From assembly GCA_030634505.1 (NCBI GenBank), contig DAOWAQ010000088.1, positions 1 through 7,644 of the forward strand: DNA of 7,644 bases, read 5' to 3'. The notes beneath the pieces were generated by a model. It saw nothing but the letters and a program-made list of their open reading frames with translations. It ran no database searches and had not been told where the DNA came from. Positions 1 through 6,401 of the stretch are shown here, in pieces. Made by a program: the position numbers and the translations under genes. The stretch comes from Calditrichia bacterium (GTDB taxonomy: Bacteria > Calditrichota > Calditrichia > JAJRVZ01). Numbering within the stretch: the stretch's first letter is position 1; each line of letters opens with the position of its first letter.

Positions 1-155
1 CCATGAACTGAATCATATTTTAAAAGATGTGCTAAAGTATGAGCGTCTGTTAAATCATTAATAGCCACAAATTCGATATCTTTATCATATTGTGCTACTT
101 TAAATACCAACCTGCCAATTCTTCCAAAACCGTTTATTGCAACGCGAATGCTCAT
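1..155 (-). CDS. gap: Glyceraldehyde-3-phosphate dehydrogenase, N-terminal part (runs off left edge)
   Basis: Cytoplasmic glycolytic enzyme that oxidises and phosphorylates glyceraldehyde 3-phosphate with NAD(P)+. Only the first 51 complete codons are present, on the reverse strand. The protein begins MSIRVAINGFGRIGRLVF, the classic GAPDH N-terminus with the Rossmann dinucleotide motif GFGRIG at residues 9-14. It continues with an AIND segment (residues 31-34) and KYDSVHG (from residue 46), both typical of the family. The ATG at 155-153 is well placed: AGGGAG (reverse complement of 162-167) lies six bases upstream. The catalytic Cys and the catalytic domain lie outside the window, so NAD versus NADP preference and intactness cannot be judged. 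It is transcribed divergently from the ferredoxin reductase gene. Identification rests on strong, family-specific N-terminal sequence. Confidence 0.95.
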   Translation of the reverse strand, partial: MSIRVAINGFGRIGRLVFKVAQYDKDIEFVAINDLTDAHTLAHLLKYDSVH

Positions 156-202
156 TTTTTACTCCCTAATAATTTAAATAATATATTGTTTAAGAATCTA
201 AG

Positions 203-231
203 AATTTAACCATCGCTAAAATTTTTGTCAA
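203..231 (-). promoter_or_regulatory. Probable sigma70-type promoter for gap
   Basis: Read on the reverse strand, a perfect TTGACA (231-226) is followed by a 17-base spacer and TAAATT (208-203), which matches TATAAT at four of six positions. A start near 195 would give a leader of about 40 bases that includes the AGGGAG ribosome binding site of gap. Position and spacing fit well, but the surrounding DNA is very AT-rich, which makes -10-like strings common. Confidence 0.4.
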
Positions 232-266
232 CGAATAAAATAGGTAGATTTGTATTATCTAAGAAT

Positions 267-272
267 TATAAT
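267..272 (+). promoter_or_regulatory. Possible -10 box for the ferredoxin reductase gene
   Basis: A perfect TATAAT lies 90 bases before the ATG of the ferredoxin reductase gene. No good -35 hexamer sits 16-18 bases upstream (the sequence there is close to TAGATT), so the call rests on the -10 match alone in AT-rich DNA. An alternative is TTGTAC at 281-286 with TTATAT at 306-311, but that spacer is 19 bases. Confidence 0.2.
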
Positions 273-352
273 GTAACTTTTTGTACAATAAGGAATAAAA
301 TTATTTTATATTCAATTTTGAAGTTATAAATTACAACTAAAAATTTGAATCT

Positions 353-356
353 GGAG
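353..356 (+). promoter_or_regulatory. Shine-Dalgarno GGAG that sets the ferredoxin reductase start
   Basis: GGAG lies six bases before ATG at 363-365. A longer reading from TTG at 345 would place this site inside the coding region and has no ribosome binding site of its own. Almost the same string (GGAGAAATTG followed by ATG or AATG) precedes the isomerase gene at 6391, which supports it as a real initiation signal in this genome. Confidence 0.75.
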
Positions 357-362
357 AAATTG

Positions 363-1769
363 ATGGCATTATCAATTGGAAGTAAATCAAGACCTCTGAC
401 AGCAGCAATTATAGGATCAGGACCATCCGGATTTTATGCTGCCGATCATTTACTCAAGCAAGAAGATTTACATGTTGAAGTTGATATGTTTGACAAACTC
501 CCTACCCCATATGGCTTGGTACGGGCAGGTGTAGCTCCTGATCATCAACAAATCAAATCTGTATCAAAAATTTTTGAAAAGCTTGCACAAAATTCAAGCT
601 TCCGTTTTTGGGGCAATGTTGAATTTGGGAAGGATGTCTTAAAATATGAATTTTTTAAATATTTTGATGCTATAATTTATGCTGTTGGCACCCAAAGTGA
701 CAGAACTATGAATATTAAGGGTGAAGACTTAGTTGGCAGTTTTTCTGCAACTGAATTTGTTGGATGGTACAATGGTCATCCAGACTATAGAGATTTAAAA
801 ATTGATTTTTCCAGTGTTAATATAGCCATTATTGGCATGGGGAATGTTGCCATTGATATTGCCAGAATTCTTGCAAAATCGACCGAAGAGCTTTCAAAAA
901 CTGACATAGCCCAACATGCTTTAGATCAGCTTACTGAAAACAAAATCAAAAATATCTATTTAATTGCAAGACGAGGCCCAATGCAAGCTGCTTTTACACC
1001 GGCAGGAACCAAAGAATTATTTAAAATGGCCGAAGCGATTGCTTATGTAAATTCTGAAGAGTTAAAGATAGAAGAAGAAACCAAAAAAATAATTGAAGAA
1101 ACTAAAGAAAAACGTATTATTCAAAACCTTCAATTTCTTGAACAAATTTCAAAAAATGATCCAACTCAGCATAAAAAAGTTATTCACTTTTTATTTAGAA
1201 GATCACCACTTGAATTATATGGAATCAATAAAAAAGTTACCGGAGTCAAAATAGTTAAAAATGAATTATTTCAGGATGATTTCGGAAATTTAAAAGCAAA
1301 GGCCACAGATGTATGCGAAGATTTCAGCACAAGCCTGGTATTTAGATCAATTGGCTATAAAACACAGCCTATGCAGGATGTTCCATTTGATGATAAAAAG
1401 GGAATAATTGCAAACAAAGACGGACGTGTTTTTGATTTGAAAAATAATAAGGTTATAAAAAGTGAATATGTTACAGGATGGGCAAAAAGAGGTCCAAGTG
1501 GAGTAATAGGTACCAATAAGCCGGATTCTGTTGAAACTGTAAATTTTTTATTGGAAGATTTCAAGAACAAAACAGCAGAAAAATTTATTGATTCTCAGGA
1601 ATTCATAATCCATTCATGGCTTGAATCAAAAAATGTTCGATTTGTGCCGTTTGAACAGTGGCAAATATTAGATTCACATGAAAAAGAAATTGGTGAATCA
1701 AGAGATAAACCGCGAGAGAAAGTTACATCTATTGAAGAAATGTTAGAAATTATTAAGAACAATACTTAA
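363..1769 (+). CDS. fprA: Ferredoxin/flavodoxin-NADP+ reductase, adrenodoxin reductase type
   Basis: FAD flavoprotein that passes electrons between NADPH and a ferredoxin-like carrier; soluble, with no signal peptide or membrane segment. From the ATG chosen here it has 468 residues, close to the usual 450-470. Visible in order: FAD-binding GSGPSG at residues 18-23; the family segment PTPYGLVRAGVAPDH at 48-61; NADP-binding GMGNVAIDIAR at 158-168; the NADP-phosphate loop RRGPMQAAFT at 203-212; and the C-terminal FAD segment GWAKRGPSGVIGTNK at 372-386. These patterns are specific to the FDXR/FprA family and distinguish it from thioredoxin-reductase-like and plant-type FNRs. It has its own ribosome binding site and stands 169 bases before the mevalonate operon on the same strand, so co-transcription is possible but not shown. 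No ferredoxin or P450 gene is in the window to name its partner. The family is certain; the physiological role is open. Confidence 0.93.
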   Translation: MALSIGSKSRPLTAAIIGSGPSGFYAADHLLKQEDLHVEVDMFDKLPTPYGLVRAGVAPDHQQIKSVSKIFEKLAQNSSFRFWGNVEFGKDVLKYEFFKYFDAIIYAVGTQSDRTMNIKGEDLVGSFSATEFVGWYNGHPDYRDLKIDFSSVNIAIIGMGNVAIDIARILAKSTEELSKTDIAQHALDQLTENKIKNIYLIARRGPMQAAFTPAGTKELFKMAEAIAYVNSEELKIEEETKKIIEETKEKRIIQNLQFLEQISKNDPTQHKKVIHFLFRRSPLELYGINKKVTGVKIVKNELFQDDFGNLKAKATDVCEDFSTSLVFRSIGYKTQPMQDVPFDDKKGIIANKDGRVFDLKNNKVIKSEYVTGWAKRGPSGVIGTNKPDSVETVNFLLEDFKNKTAEKFIDSQEFIIHSWLESKNVRFVPFEQWQILDSHEKEIGESRDKPREKVTSIEEMLEIIKNNT

Positions 1770-1938
1770 AACAATCATATACTTTACTTAATATGCCTGC
1801 TATTTAAAATCTAATGTATATTGGTTAATATATTCTAAATATAATAATTGAGCATTTTGTGCACTTTGATTTTTTTGCTCTATTATTTACCATTTGCTAA
1901 GTTTATTTATTTAAATTAGCTTAGTCATATCAATTTCA

Positions 1939-2946
1939 ATGAAAATATCTAATAAAATGAAAAACACAACTGCTATTGCCCATTCTAACATCGCTCTGAT
2001 AAAATATTGGGGAAAATCAAACCAAAAATTAAATATTCCAGCTGTAGATTCAATTTCGATTACATTAAAAGAATTATCGACTAAAACTACAGTGAGGATT
2101 TCAGAAAATTTAGAAAAGGATACATTAATACTAAACAATCGACCAGCTGTTGAAAAACAAAGATTAAGAATCAGTAGATTTTTGGATTTAATTCGCCATG
2201 AGAAAAAATTTGATTTCCCACTTGAAATTAAAAGTGAAAACAATTTTCCTACCGCAGCAGGTTTAGCTTCCTCTGCCTCCGGATTTGCTGCATTAGCTCT
2301 TGCTGCTTCAAAAGCGGCTGGTTTGAACCTAAGCTCGTTTGAGCTTTCTGAACTAGCCCGCAAAGGTTCCGGATCAGCAGCACGTTCAATATATGGTGGT
2401 TTTGTACATATGCACAGGGGAGATGAAAAAAGCGGAATGGATGCTGTTGCAGATCAATTATATGATGAAAATTATTGGGATTTACGATTACTTATCTTAG
2501 TCACTTCAATAAAGGAAAAAGAAATCGGATCAACTGAAGGAATGAATCTTTCCGCTAAAACTTCACCCTATTATAAAAACTGGATTCAATCTTCTATTGG
2601 TGATATATCAGAAATGAAAAATGCAATCGTCAAAAAAGATTTCGAAAAATTGGGCGAACTCTCAGAATTTAGTTGCCTAAAAATGCATGCACTGGCAATG
2701 TCTTCCAACCCCGGCATTATTTATTGGAATGAAAATACCATTAAAATAATAAACAAAGTTAGAGCACTACGAAAAAGTGGTTTAGGAGTATTCTTTACTA
2801 TTGACGCCGGTCCCCAGGTAAAAGTACTATGTCTTCCCCAAGATATATCCAAAGTAAAAGATGAATTCAAAAACATAAAAGGAATTAAACAGACCATTCA
2901 TTCTGCAATTGGTCCCTCTGTTTATATTCTGGGAGAAAATACTTGA
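1939..2946 (+). CDS. mvaD: Diphosphomevalonate decarboxylase
   Basis: Cytoplasmic GHMP-fold enzyme that uses ATP to decarboxylate mevalonate 5-diphosphate to isopentenyl diphosphate, the last step of the classical mevalonate route. The 335-residue product has the usual length. Signature segments: AHSNIALIKYWGK (14-26) with the substrate-binding Tyr/Lys of KYWGK; the phosphate loop GLASSASGFAAL (108-119); SGSAARSIYGGF (144-155), whose Ser and Arg contact the diphosphate; and TIDAGP (287-292), whose Asp289 aligns with the catalytic Asp. All key residues are kept, which favours the diphosphate enzyme over mevalonate 3-kinase relatives. A phosphomevalonate decarboxylase cannot be fully excluded, but the phosphomevalonate kinase next door argues against it. 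The start is uncertain: neither ATG 1939 nor the in-frame ATG 1957 (giving MKNTTAIAH) has a clear Shine-Dalgarno sequence. It is the first gene of the operon and its stop overlaps the next start by four bases. Confidence 0.93.
   Translation: MKISNKMKNTTAIAHSNIALIKYWGKSNQKLNIPAVDSISITLKELSTKTTVRISENLEKDTLILNNRPAVEKQRLRISRFLDLIRHEKKFDFPLEIKSENNFPTAAGLASSASGFAALALAASKAAGLNLSSFELSELARKGSGSAARSIYGGFVHMHRGDEKSGMDAVADQLYDENYWDLRLLILVTSIKEKEIGSTEGMNLSAKTSPYYKNWIQSSIGDISEMKNAIVKKDFEKLGELSEFSCLKMHALAMSSNPGIIYWNENTIKIINKVRALRKSGLGVFFTIDAGPQVKVLCLPQDISKVKDEFKNIKGIKQTIHSAIGPSVYILGENT
2931..2935 (+). promoter_or_regulatory. Strong Shine-Dalgarno that supports a TTG start
   Basis: GGGAG lies inside the last codons of the decarboxylase gene, seven bases before TTG at 2943-2945. 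No ATG or GTG is nearby in frame, and the conserved STPGK segment of the kinase begins at residue 5, so TTG is the only start that fits. Confidence 0.75.
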
Positions 2947-4001
2947 TTGTTTCCACATCAACTCCCGGCAAATTAATCTTATTGGGTGAATATGCAGTTT
3001 TAGAGGGCGCCCCGGCAATTGTTACTGCAGTAAATAAATTTGCAAAGATTGTATTAACAAAAACTGATGATAGTAGTTTTTATATCAATGCTCCCAATCT
3101 TGGCATAAAAGATTTAACTTTTATTATTAAGAATGATCATTTATTAAAATTCAACAATAATTTGAGTAGTTCAGAATTGGATCAACTTTCCCTGTTTGAT
3201 AAAATATTTATGTTTATTTATAATTTCATTAAAAAGCAGAATATAATCCCCATACCTTGTGACATTACTATTAATACCAGCGATTTTTATTTTGAAAACA
3301 CAAATCAAAAATTGGGATTAGGTTCGAGTGCAGCAATTACTGTAAGTCTTGTTGATTCACTCTGTAAGTTTAATAATGTGCAATTCAATAAAGTGCATGA
3401 TTTGTTTGATACATCTTTACAGGCGCATTATGAAGCGCAAGGAAAAATTGGCAGTGGAATAGACATTGCAGCTTCAACTTTTAAGGGAACAGGGATTTTC
3501 AAAAAATCCACTGACGATTATTCGTATAAGAATTTTACATTGCCACAGGATTTATTTATTATTCCCATTTGGACAGGAGCGTCTACCTCAACACCTGAAT
3601 TTGTATCAAAAACAAATCAATTAAAAAATAATGATTCAGGTATATACAATGTTGTTATAAAAGAACTCTGTGATTTATCAAACATAGGTTGTTCACATTT
3701 GTTAAATAACGAATCGGGTGATTTTTTATTTATTGTAAATAAATTTTATGAAACGCTCGATAAGCTTGGAAAAAGCGCTGGAATTCCAATAATTTCCGAC
3801 TCTCATAAAAATATTGCAAAAATAGTGCGGGAATGTAATGGTTTCTACAAACCCTCAGGTGCCGGCGGAAATGATATTGGCATTGCCTTTACAAACGACT
3901 CGAATATAAAAAAAAATATAATTGAGAAAATAAATACTTCTCAATTTAAATATATAGAATTAGAAACAACTGAAAAAAATGAATTTGTAAAAAGGAATTA
4001 A
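2943..4001 (+). CDS. mvaK2: Phosphomevalonate kinase (GHMP family)
   Basis: Predicted to phosphorylate mevalonate 5-phosphate to mevalonate 5-diphosphate with ATP in the cytoplasm. The protein has 352 residues. GHMP motifs in order: PGKLILLGEYAVLEG (8-22), where GEYAVLEG is characteristic of phosphomevalonate kinases rather than the GEHAVVYG of mevalonate kinases; KLGLGSSAA (123-131), the ATP phosphate loop; GSGIDIAAS (170-178) with the probable catalytic Asp174; and KPSGAGGNDIGIA (303-315). The last motif usually reads GAGGGD, so Asn310 is a mild departure. The start is TTG, overlapping the TGA of the decarboxylase as TTGA, which suggests translational coupling. The gene ends one base before the next gene. 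It is richer in Asn, Lys and Ile, and so more AT-rich, than the following fusion gene. Substrate is inferred from motifs plus the presence of a separate mevalonate kinase domain downstream. Confidence 0.86.
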   Translation: MIVSTSTPGKLILLGEYAVLEGAPAIVTAVNKFAKIVLTKTDDSSFYINAPNLGIKDLTFIIKNDHLLKFNNNLSSSELDQLSLFDKIFMFIYNFIKKQNIIPIPCDITINTSDFYFENTNQKLGLGSSAAITVSLVDSLCKFNNVQFNKVHDLFDTSLQAHYEAQGKIGSGIDIAASTFKGTGIFKKSTDDYSYKNFTLPQDLFIIPIWTGASTSTPEFVSKTNQLKNNDSGIYNVVIKELCDLSNIGCSHLLNNESGDFLFIVNKFYETLDKLGKSAGIPIISDSHKNIAKIVRECNGFYKPSGAGGNDIGIAFTNDSNIKKNIIEKINTSQFKYIELETTEKNEFVKRN

Positions 4002-4002
4002 A

Positions 4003-6255
4003 ATGGAAAGATCTCGTATTCCAGGATTTTACAATTTATCAATCTCTGAACGATTGAATAAATTAAATGAGCAAAAAATAATTAATGAAGAAGATTATTT
4101 AACCCTGCTCAACAATCTTAGTATTCTACAACCGGAAGAAGCCGACAAAATAATTGAAAACGTAGTGACCGTTTTTGGAATGCCTTTGGGATTAGGATTA
4201 AATTTTTTAGCAAATGGTAAAGATTATATTATTCCGATGGTTGTAGAAGAACCTTCAATAGTTGCCGCAATTAGCTCAGCGTCGAAAATTGTACGCGAAG
4301 CCGGTGGATTTAAATGCGAAGGTGACGACCAGCTTTTAATCGGACAAATTCAGATCGTTGATGTTGATCATACCTCAAAAGTTCAAAATATAATTTTACA
4401 GAATAAAAAAGAAATAATAAATCTTGCAAATAGTCTTCATCCTAACATGTTCGCGCGTGGCGGTGGAGCAAAAGATATTGAAGTTAAAATTCATCCTTCA
4501 TCAACACATCGCGGAGATATGGTTGTCGTTCATTTACTGGTTGATACCCGCGATGCTATGGGCGCCAATTTAGTAAATAGCATGTGTGAAGGTATTGCTT
4601 CTTTTATTGAGAAAATTACAGGCGGAAAAGTATTTTTACGCATATTATCAAATTTAACTGACCGTGCATTAGTTAAAGCCAGTTGCACGATCCCCTGTAA
4701 ATTATTAAAAGGTAAAGGTTATTCAGGAGAAAATGTACGGGATGGAATCATTCTCGCCACAGAATTTGCCGCTGTTGATCCTTACAGGGCAGCCACTCAT
4801 AATAAAGGAATCATGAATGGAATTGATCCGGTAGCCATTGCCACAGGAAATGACTGGCGTGCTATTGAAGCTGCGGCACATGCCTATGCTGCACGAGGCA
4901 ACAGATATACTTCTTTAACAAAGTGGGATAAAAATGAGAATGGTGACCTAGTTGGCTCTATAGAAATTCCAATTAAAGTGGGTATTGTTGGTGGACCACT
5001 GGAGTCAAATCCGGCAGTCGAAATCGCACATAGAATTATAAATGTTGAATCAGCTGTTGAACTTGCCCAGGTTATGGCCGCTGTCGGGCTGGCACAAAAT
5101 TTTTCTGCTTTACGTGCTTTAAGCACTGAGGGTATTCAACAGGGGCACATGACTCTGCATGCCCGCAGCGTCGCCAATGCTGCCGGTGCGTATCCTGAAA
5201 TTTTCGATACTGTAGTAGAAGAGCTTTTACAAAATGGTGATGTAAAAATCTGGAAAGCCAAAGAGATAATTAAAACTTTGGAATCTAAAAAGAAAGCTGC
5301 CATTGCCAATATTGTTGAAGAAGGTATTAAGAAAAAGAATTTACCTTCGGGACACGGAAAAGTAATTTTGTTAGGAGAACACGCGGTAGTCTATGGCTCC
5401 CATGCTATTGCTGGTCCTGTTCCATTGGCTATGCAGGCAAAAGTATGGGATAGCAACAATGGTATTCATTTACTTATACCACGTTGGGGAATTGAAGAAA
5501 AAATTCGCAAAAATGCTGAGCACAAATATTCGATTTATAAATCACTTGATATGATACTGGAAAGGTTAAAAGTTGAAGATCGCAGTATGAAAATTGAAGT
5601 ATTCCCACATGTTCCGAGAGCTATGGGTTTAGGTGGATCTGCAGCACTAGCTGTGGCAATTATTAGAGCTCTGGATGAACATTTCAAATTAAAACTTTCA
5701 GATGAAGAAGTGAACGATATTTCGTTTGAATCAGAAAATATAATTCATGGTTCTGCCTCGGGAATTGATAATTCCCTGGCTACTTATGGGAAATTCACCT
5801 TATTCCAAAAAGGCAATCCACCAAAAATGGAGAACATTAAAGTAAAAAAACCAATCCCTATCATCATTGGACTAAGTGGTGTAGAAAGTTTAACAGCTAA
5901 GATGGTAGCCAATGTGAACCATGCCTGGGAAAAAAACAAGAAAATGTATGAAAAAATATTTAAACAAATAAATGAACTGACACTTGAAGCTGTTGCAGCC
6001 ATAAAAAAATACGATTTGGATCAGTTAGGGGAATTAATGAACATTAACCAGGGGTTATTAAATGCATTGCTGGTTTCCAGCCGTGAGTTGGAAGAATTGA
6101 TTGAAATCGCCAGACGTAATGGTGCTCTCGGTGCAAAACTTACCGGTGGCGGTGGTGGTGGTGCGATGATTGCCCTGGCCCCTGAAAATAGTGACAAAAT
6201 CATATATGCTATGCGGAAAGCGGGATATAGAGCGATTCCTGCACAGATTGGCTAA
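4003..6255 (+). CDS. mvaA-mvaK1: Bifunctional HMG-CoA reductase (class II) - mevalonate kinase fusion
   Basis: One 750-residue chain predicted to catalyse two consecutive steps: reduction of HMG-CoA to mevalonate, then ATP-dependent phosphorylation to mevalonate 5-phosphate. Residues 1 to about 430 are a full class II reductase: EEPSIVAA with catalytic Glu83, DAMGAN (184-189), NKGIMNGIDP with Lys268, TGNDWRA with Asp284, and GHMTLHAR with His382. A Lys-rich, probably helical linker spans about 426-448. Residues 449-750 are a complete mevalonate kinase: GKVILLGEHAVVYG (452-465) with Lys453, MGLGGSAALA (541-550), HGSASGIDN with probable catalytic Asp589, and KLTGGGGGGAMIAL (712-725). In the phosphate loop the usual GLGSSAA reads GLGGSAA (Gly545). 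The frame is open throughout and there is no ATG with a ribosome binding site at the junction, so this is a genuine fusion. The ATG at 4003 follows AAAGGA by six bases and the previous stop by one base. Automatic pipelines may label the first half degradative; the context is biosynthetic. Confidence 0.94.
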   Translation: MERSRIPGFYNLSISERLNKLNEQKIINEEDYLTLLNNLSILQPEEADKIIENVVTVFGMPLGLGLNFLANGKDYIIPMVVEEPSIVAAISSASKIVREAGGFKCEGDDQLLIGQIQIVDVDHTSKVQNIILQNKKEIINLANSLHPNMFARGGGAKDIEVKIHPSSTHRGDMVVVHLLVDTRDAMGANLVNSMCEGIASFIEKITGGKVFLRILSNLTDRALVKASCTIPCKLLKGKGYSGENVRDGIILATEFAAVDPYRAATHNKGIMNGIDPVAIATGNDWRAIEAAAHAYAARGNRYTSLTKWDKNENGDLVGSIEIPIKVGIVGGPLESNPAVEIAHRIINVESAVELAQVMAAVGLAQNFSALRALSTEGIQQGHMTLHARSVANAAGAYPEIFDTVVEELLQNGDVKIWKAKEIIKTLESKKKAAIANIVEEGIKKKNLPSGHGKVILLGEHAVVYGSHAIAGPVPLAMQAKVWDSNNGIHLLIPRWGIEEKIRKNAEHKYSIYKSLDMILERLKVEDRSMKIEVFPHVPRAMGLGGSAALAVAIIRALDEHFKLKLSDEEVNDISFESENIIHGSASGIDNSLATYGKFTLFQKGNPPKMENIKVKKPIPIIIGLSGVESLTAKMVANVNHAWEKNKKMYEKIFKQINELTLEAVAAIKKYDLDQLGELMNINQGLLNALLVSSRELEELIEIARRNGALGAKLTGGGGGGAMIALAPENSDKIIYAMRKAGYRAIPAQIG

Positions 6256-6259
6256 AGGT

Positions 6260-6273
6260 TGACAAATTTGTCA
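6260..6273. repeat. Perfect 14-bp palindrome after the fusion gene
   Basis: TGACAAATTTGTCA is exactly self-complementary. It starts five bases after the TAA of the fusion gene and overlaps the left end of the larger palindromic element. With no poly-T tract it does not look like an intrinsic terminator. It could be a protein-binding site, or it could arise from the overlap of TTGACA with the left arm of the element. Confidence 0.5.
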
Positions 6274-6364
6274 TTCCGAGTCTGTCAACTGACGGACGAA
6301 GGAATCTCTAATTTCACTACCAAGAAAGATTGCTTCTCCCAACAAGTTGGGATCGCAATGACAA
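6268..6364. repeat. 97-bp palindromic element (REP/MITE-like), three-arm structure
   Basis: Terminal arms TTGTCATTCCGA (6268-6279) and TCGCAATGACAA (6353-6364) are inverted repeats with one mismatch. Between them, with no unpaired bases at the junctions, lie three hairpins: 6280-6297 (GTCTGTCA/TGACGGAC, one G-T wobble), 6298-6336 (GAAGGAATCT/AGATTGCTTC, one mismatch) and 6337-6352 (TCCCAAC/GTTGGGA). Equivalently, the left half and the reverse complement of the right half share the flanks TTGTCATT[C/G]CGA and GAAG[G/C]AATCT around unrelated short hairpins. No open reading frame, poly-T tract or target-site duplication is seen. From memory, palindromes beginning TGTCATT(G/C)CGAG and containing AGATTGCTTC-like strings are dispersed in many bacterial genomes, so this is probably one copy of a multi-copy family. 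Its effect on transcript processing or stability between the fusion gene and idi is unknown. Confidence 0.8.
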
Positions 6365-6401
6365 TAATAACTGTATAGAGTATTGAAAACGGAGAAATTG
6401 A

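Noticed and set aside
345..362. Upstream extension of the ferredoxin reductase from TTG 345
   Set aside because: It has no ribosome binding site of its own and would translate the GGAG that is ideally placed for ATG 363; the extra six residues match no family feature.
1850..1880. GAGCA...TGCTC inverted repeat with a T run as a terminator of the reductase gene
   Set aside because: The stem is five bases around a 21-base loop and the T run lies inside the loop, not after the stem.
1855..1900. Promoter-like strings before the mevalonate operon (TTGTGC 1857 with TATTAT 1881; TTTG 1865 with TACCATTTG 1887)
   Set aside because: The first has only three matches at -35 and an 18-base spacer; the second is one base off the Bacteroidetes-type pattern. 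Neither rises above background in this AT-rich spacer.
1911..2363. Long reverse-strand open frame opposite the decarboxylase gene (also smaller ones opposite the fusion gene)
   Set aside because: Ala/Ser- and Phe-rich antisense shadows of well-conserved coding sequence, with no family resemblance.
6259..6290. TTGACA after the fusion gene as a -35 box for idi
   Set aside because: No -10-like hexamer lies 16-18 bases downstream; the string is explained by the 14-bp palindrome at the edge of the repeat element.
6337..6352. TCCCAAC/GTTGGGA hairpin as an intrinsic terminator
   Set aside because: It is not followed by a T tract and is one arm of the palindromic element.
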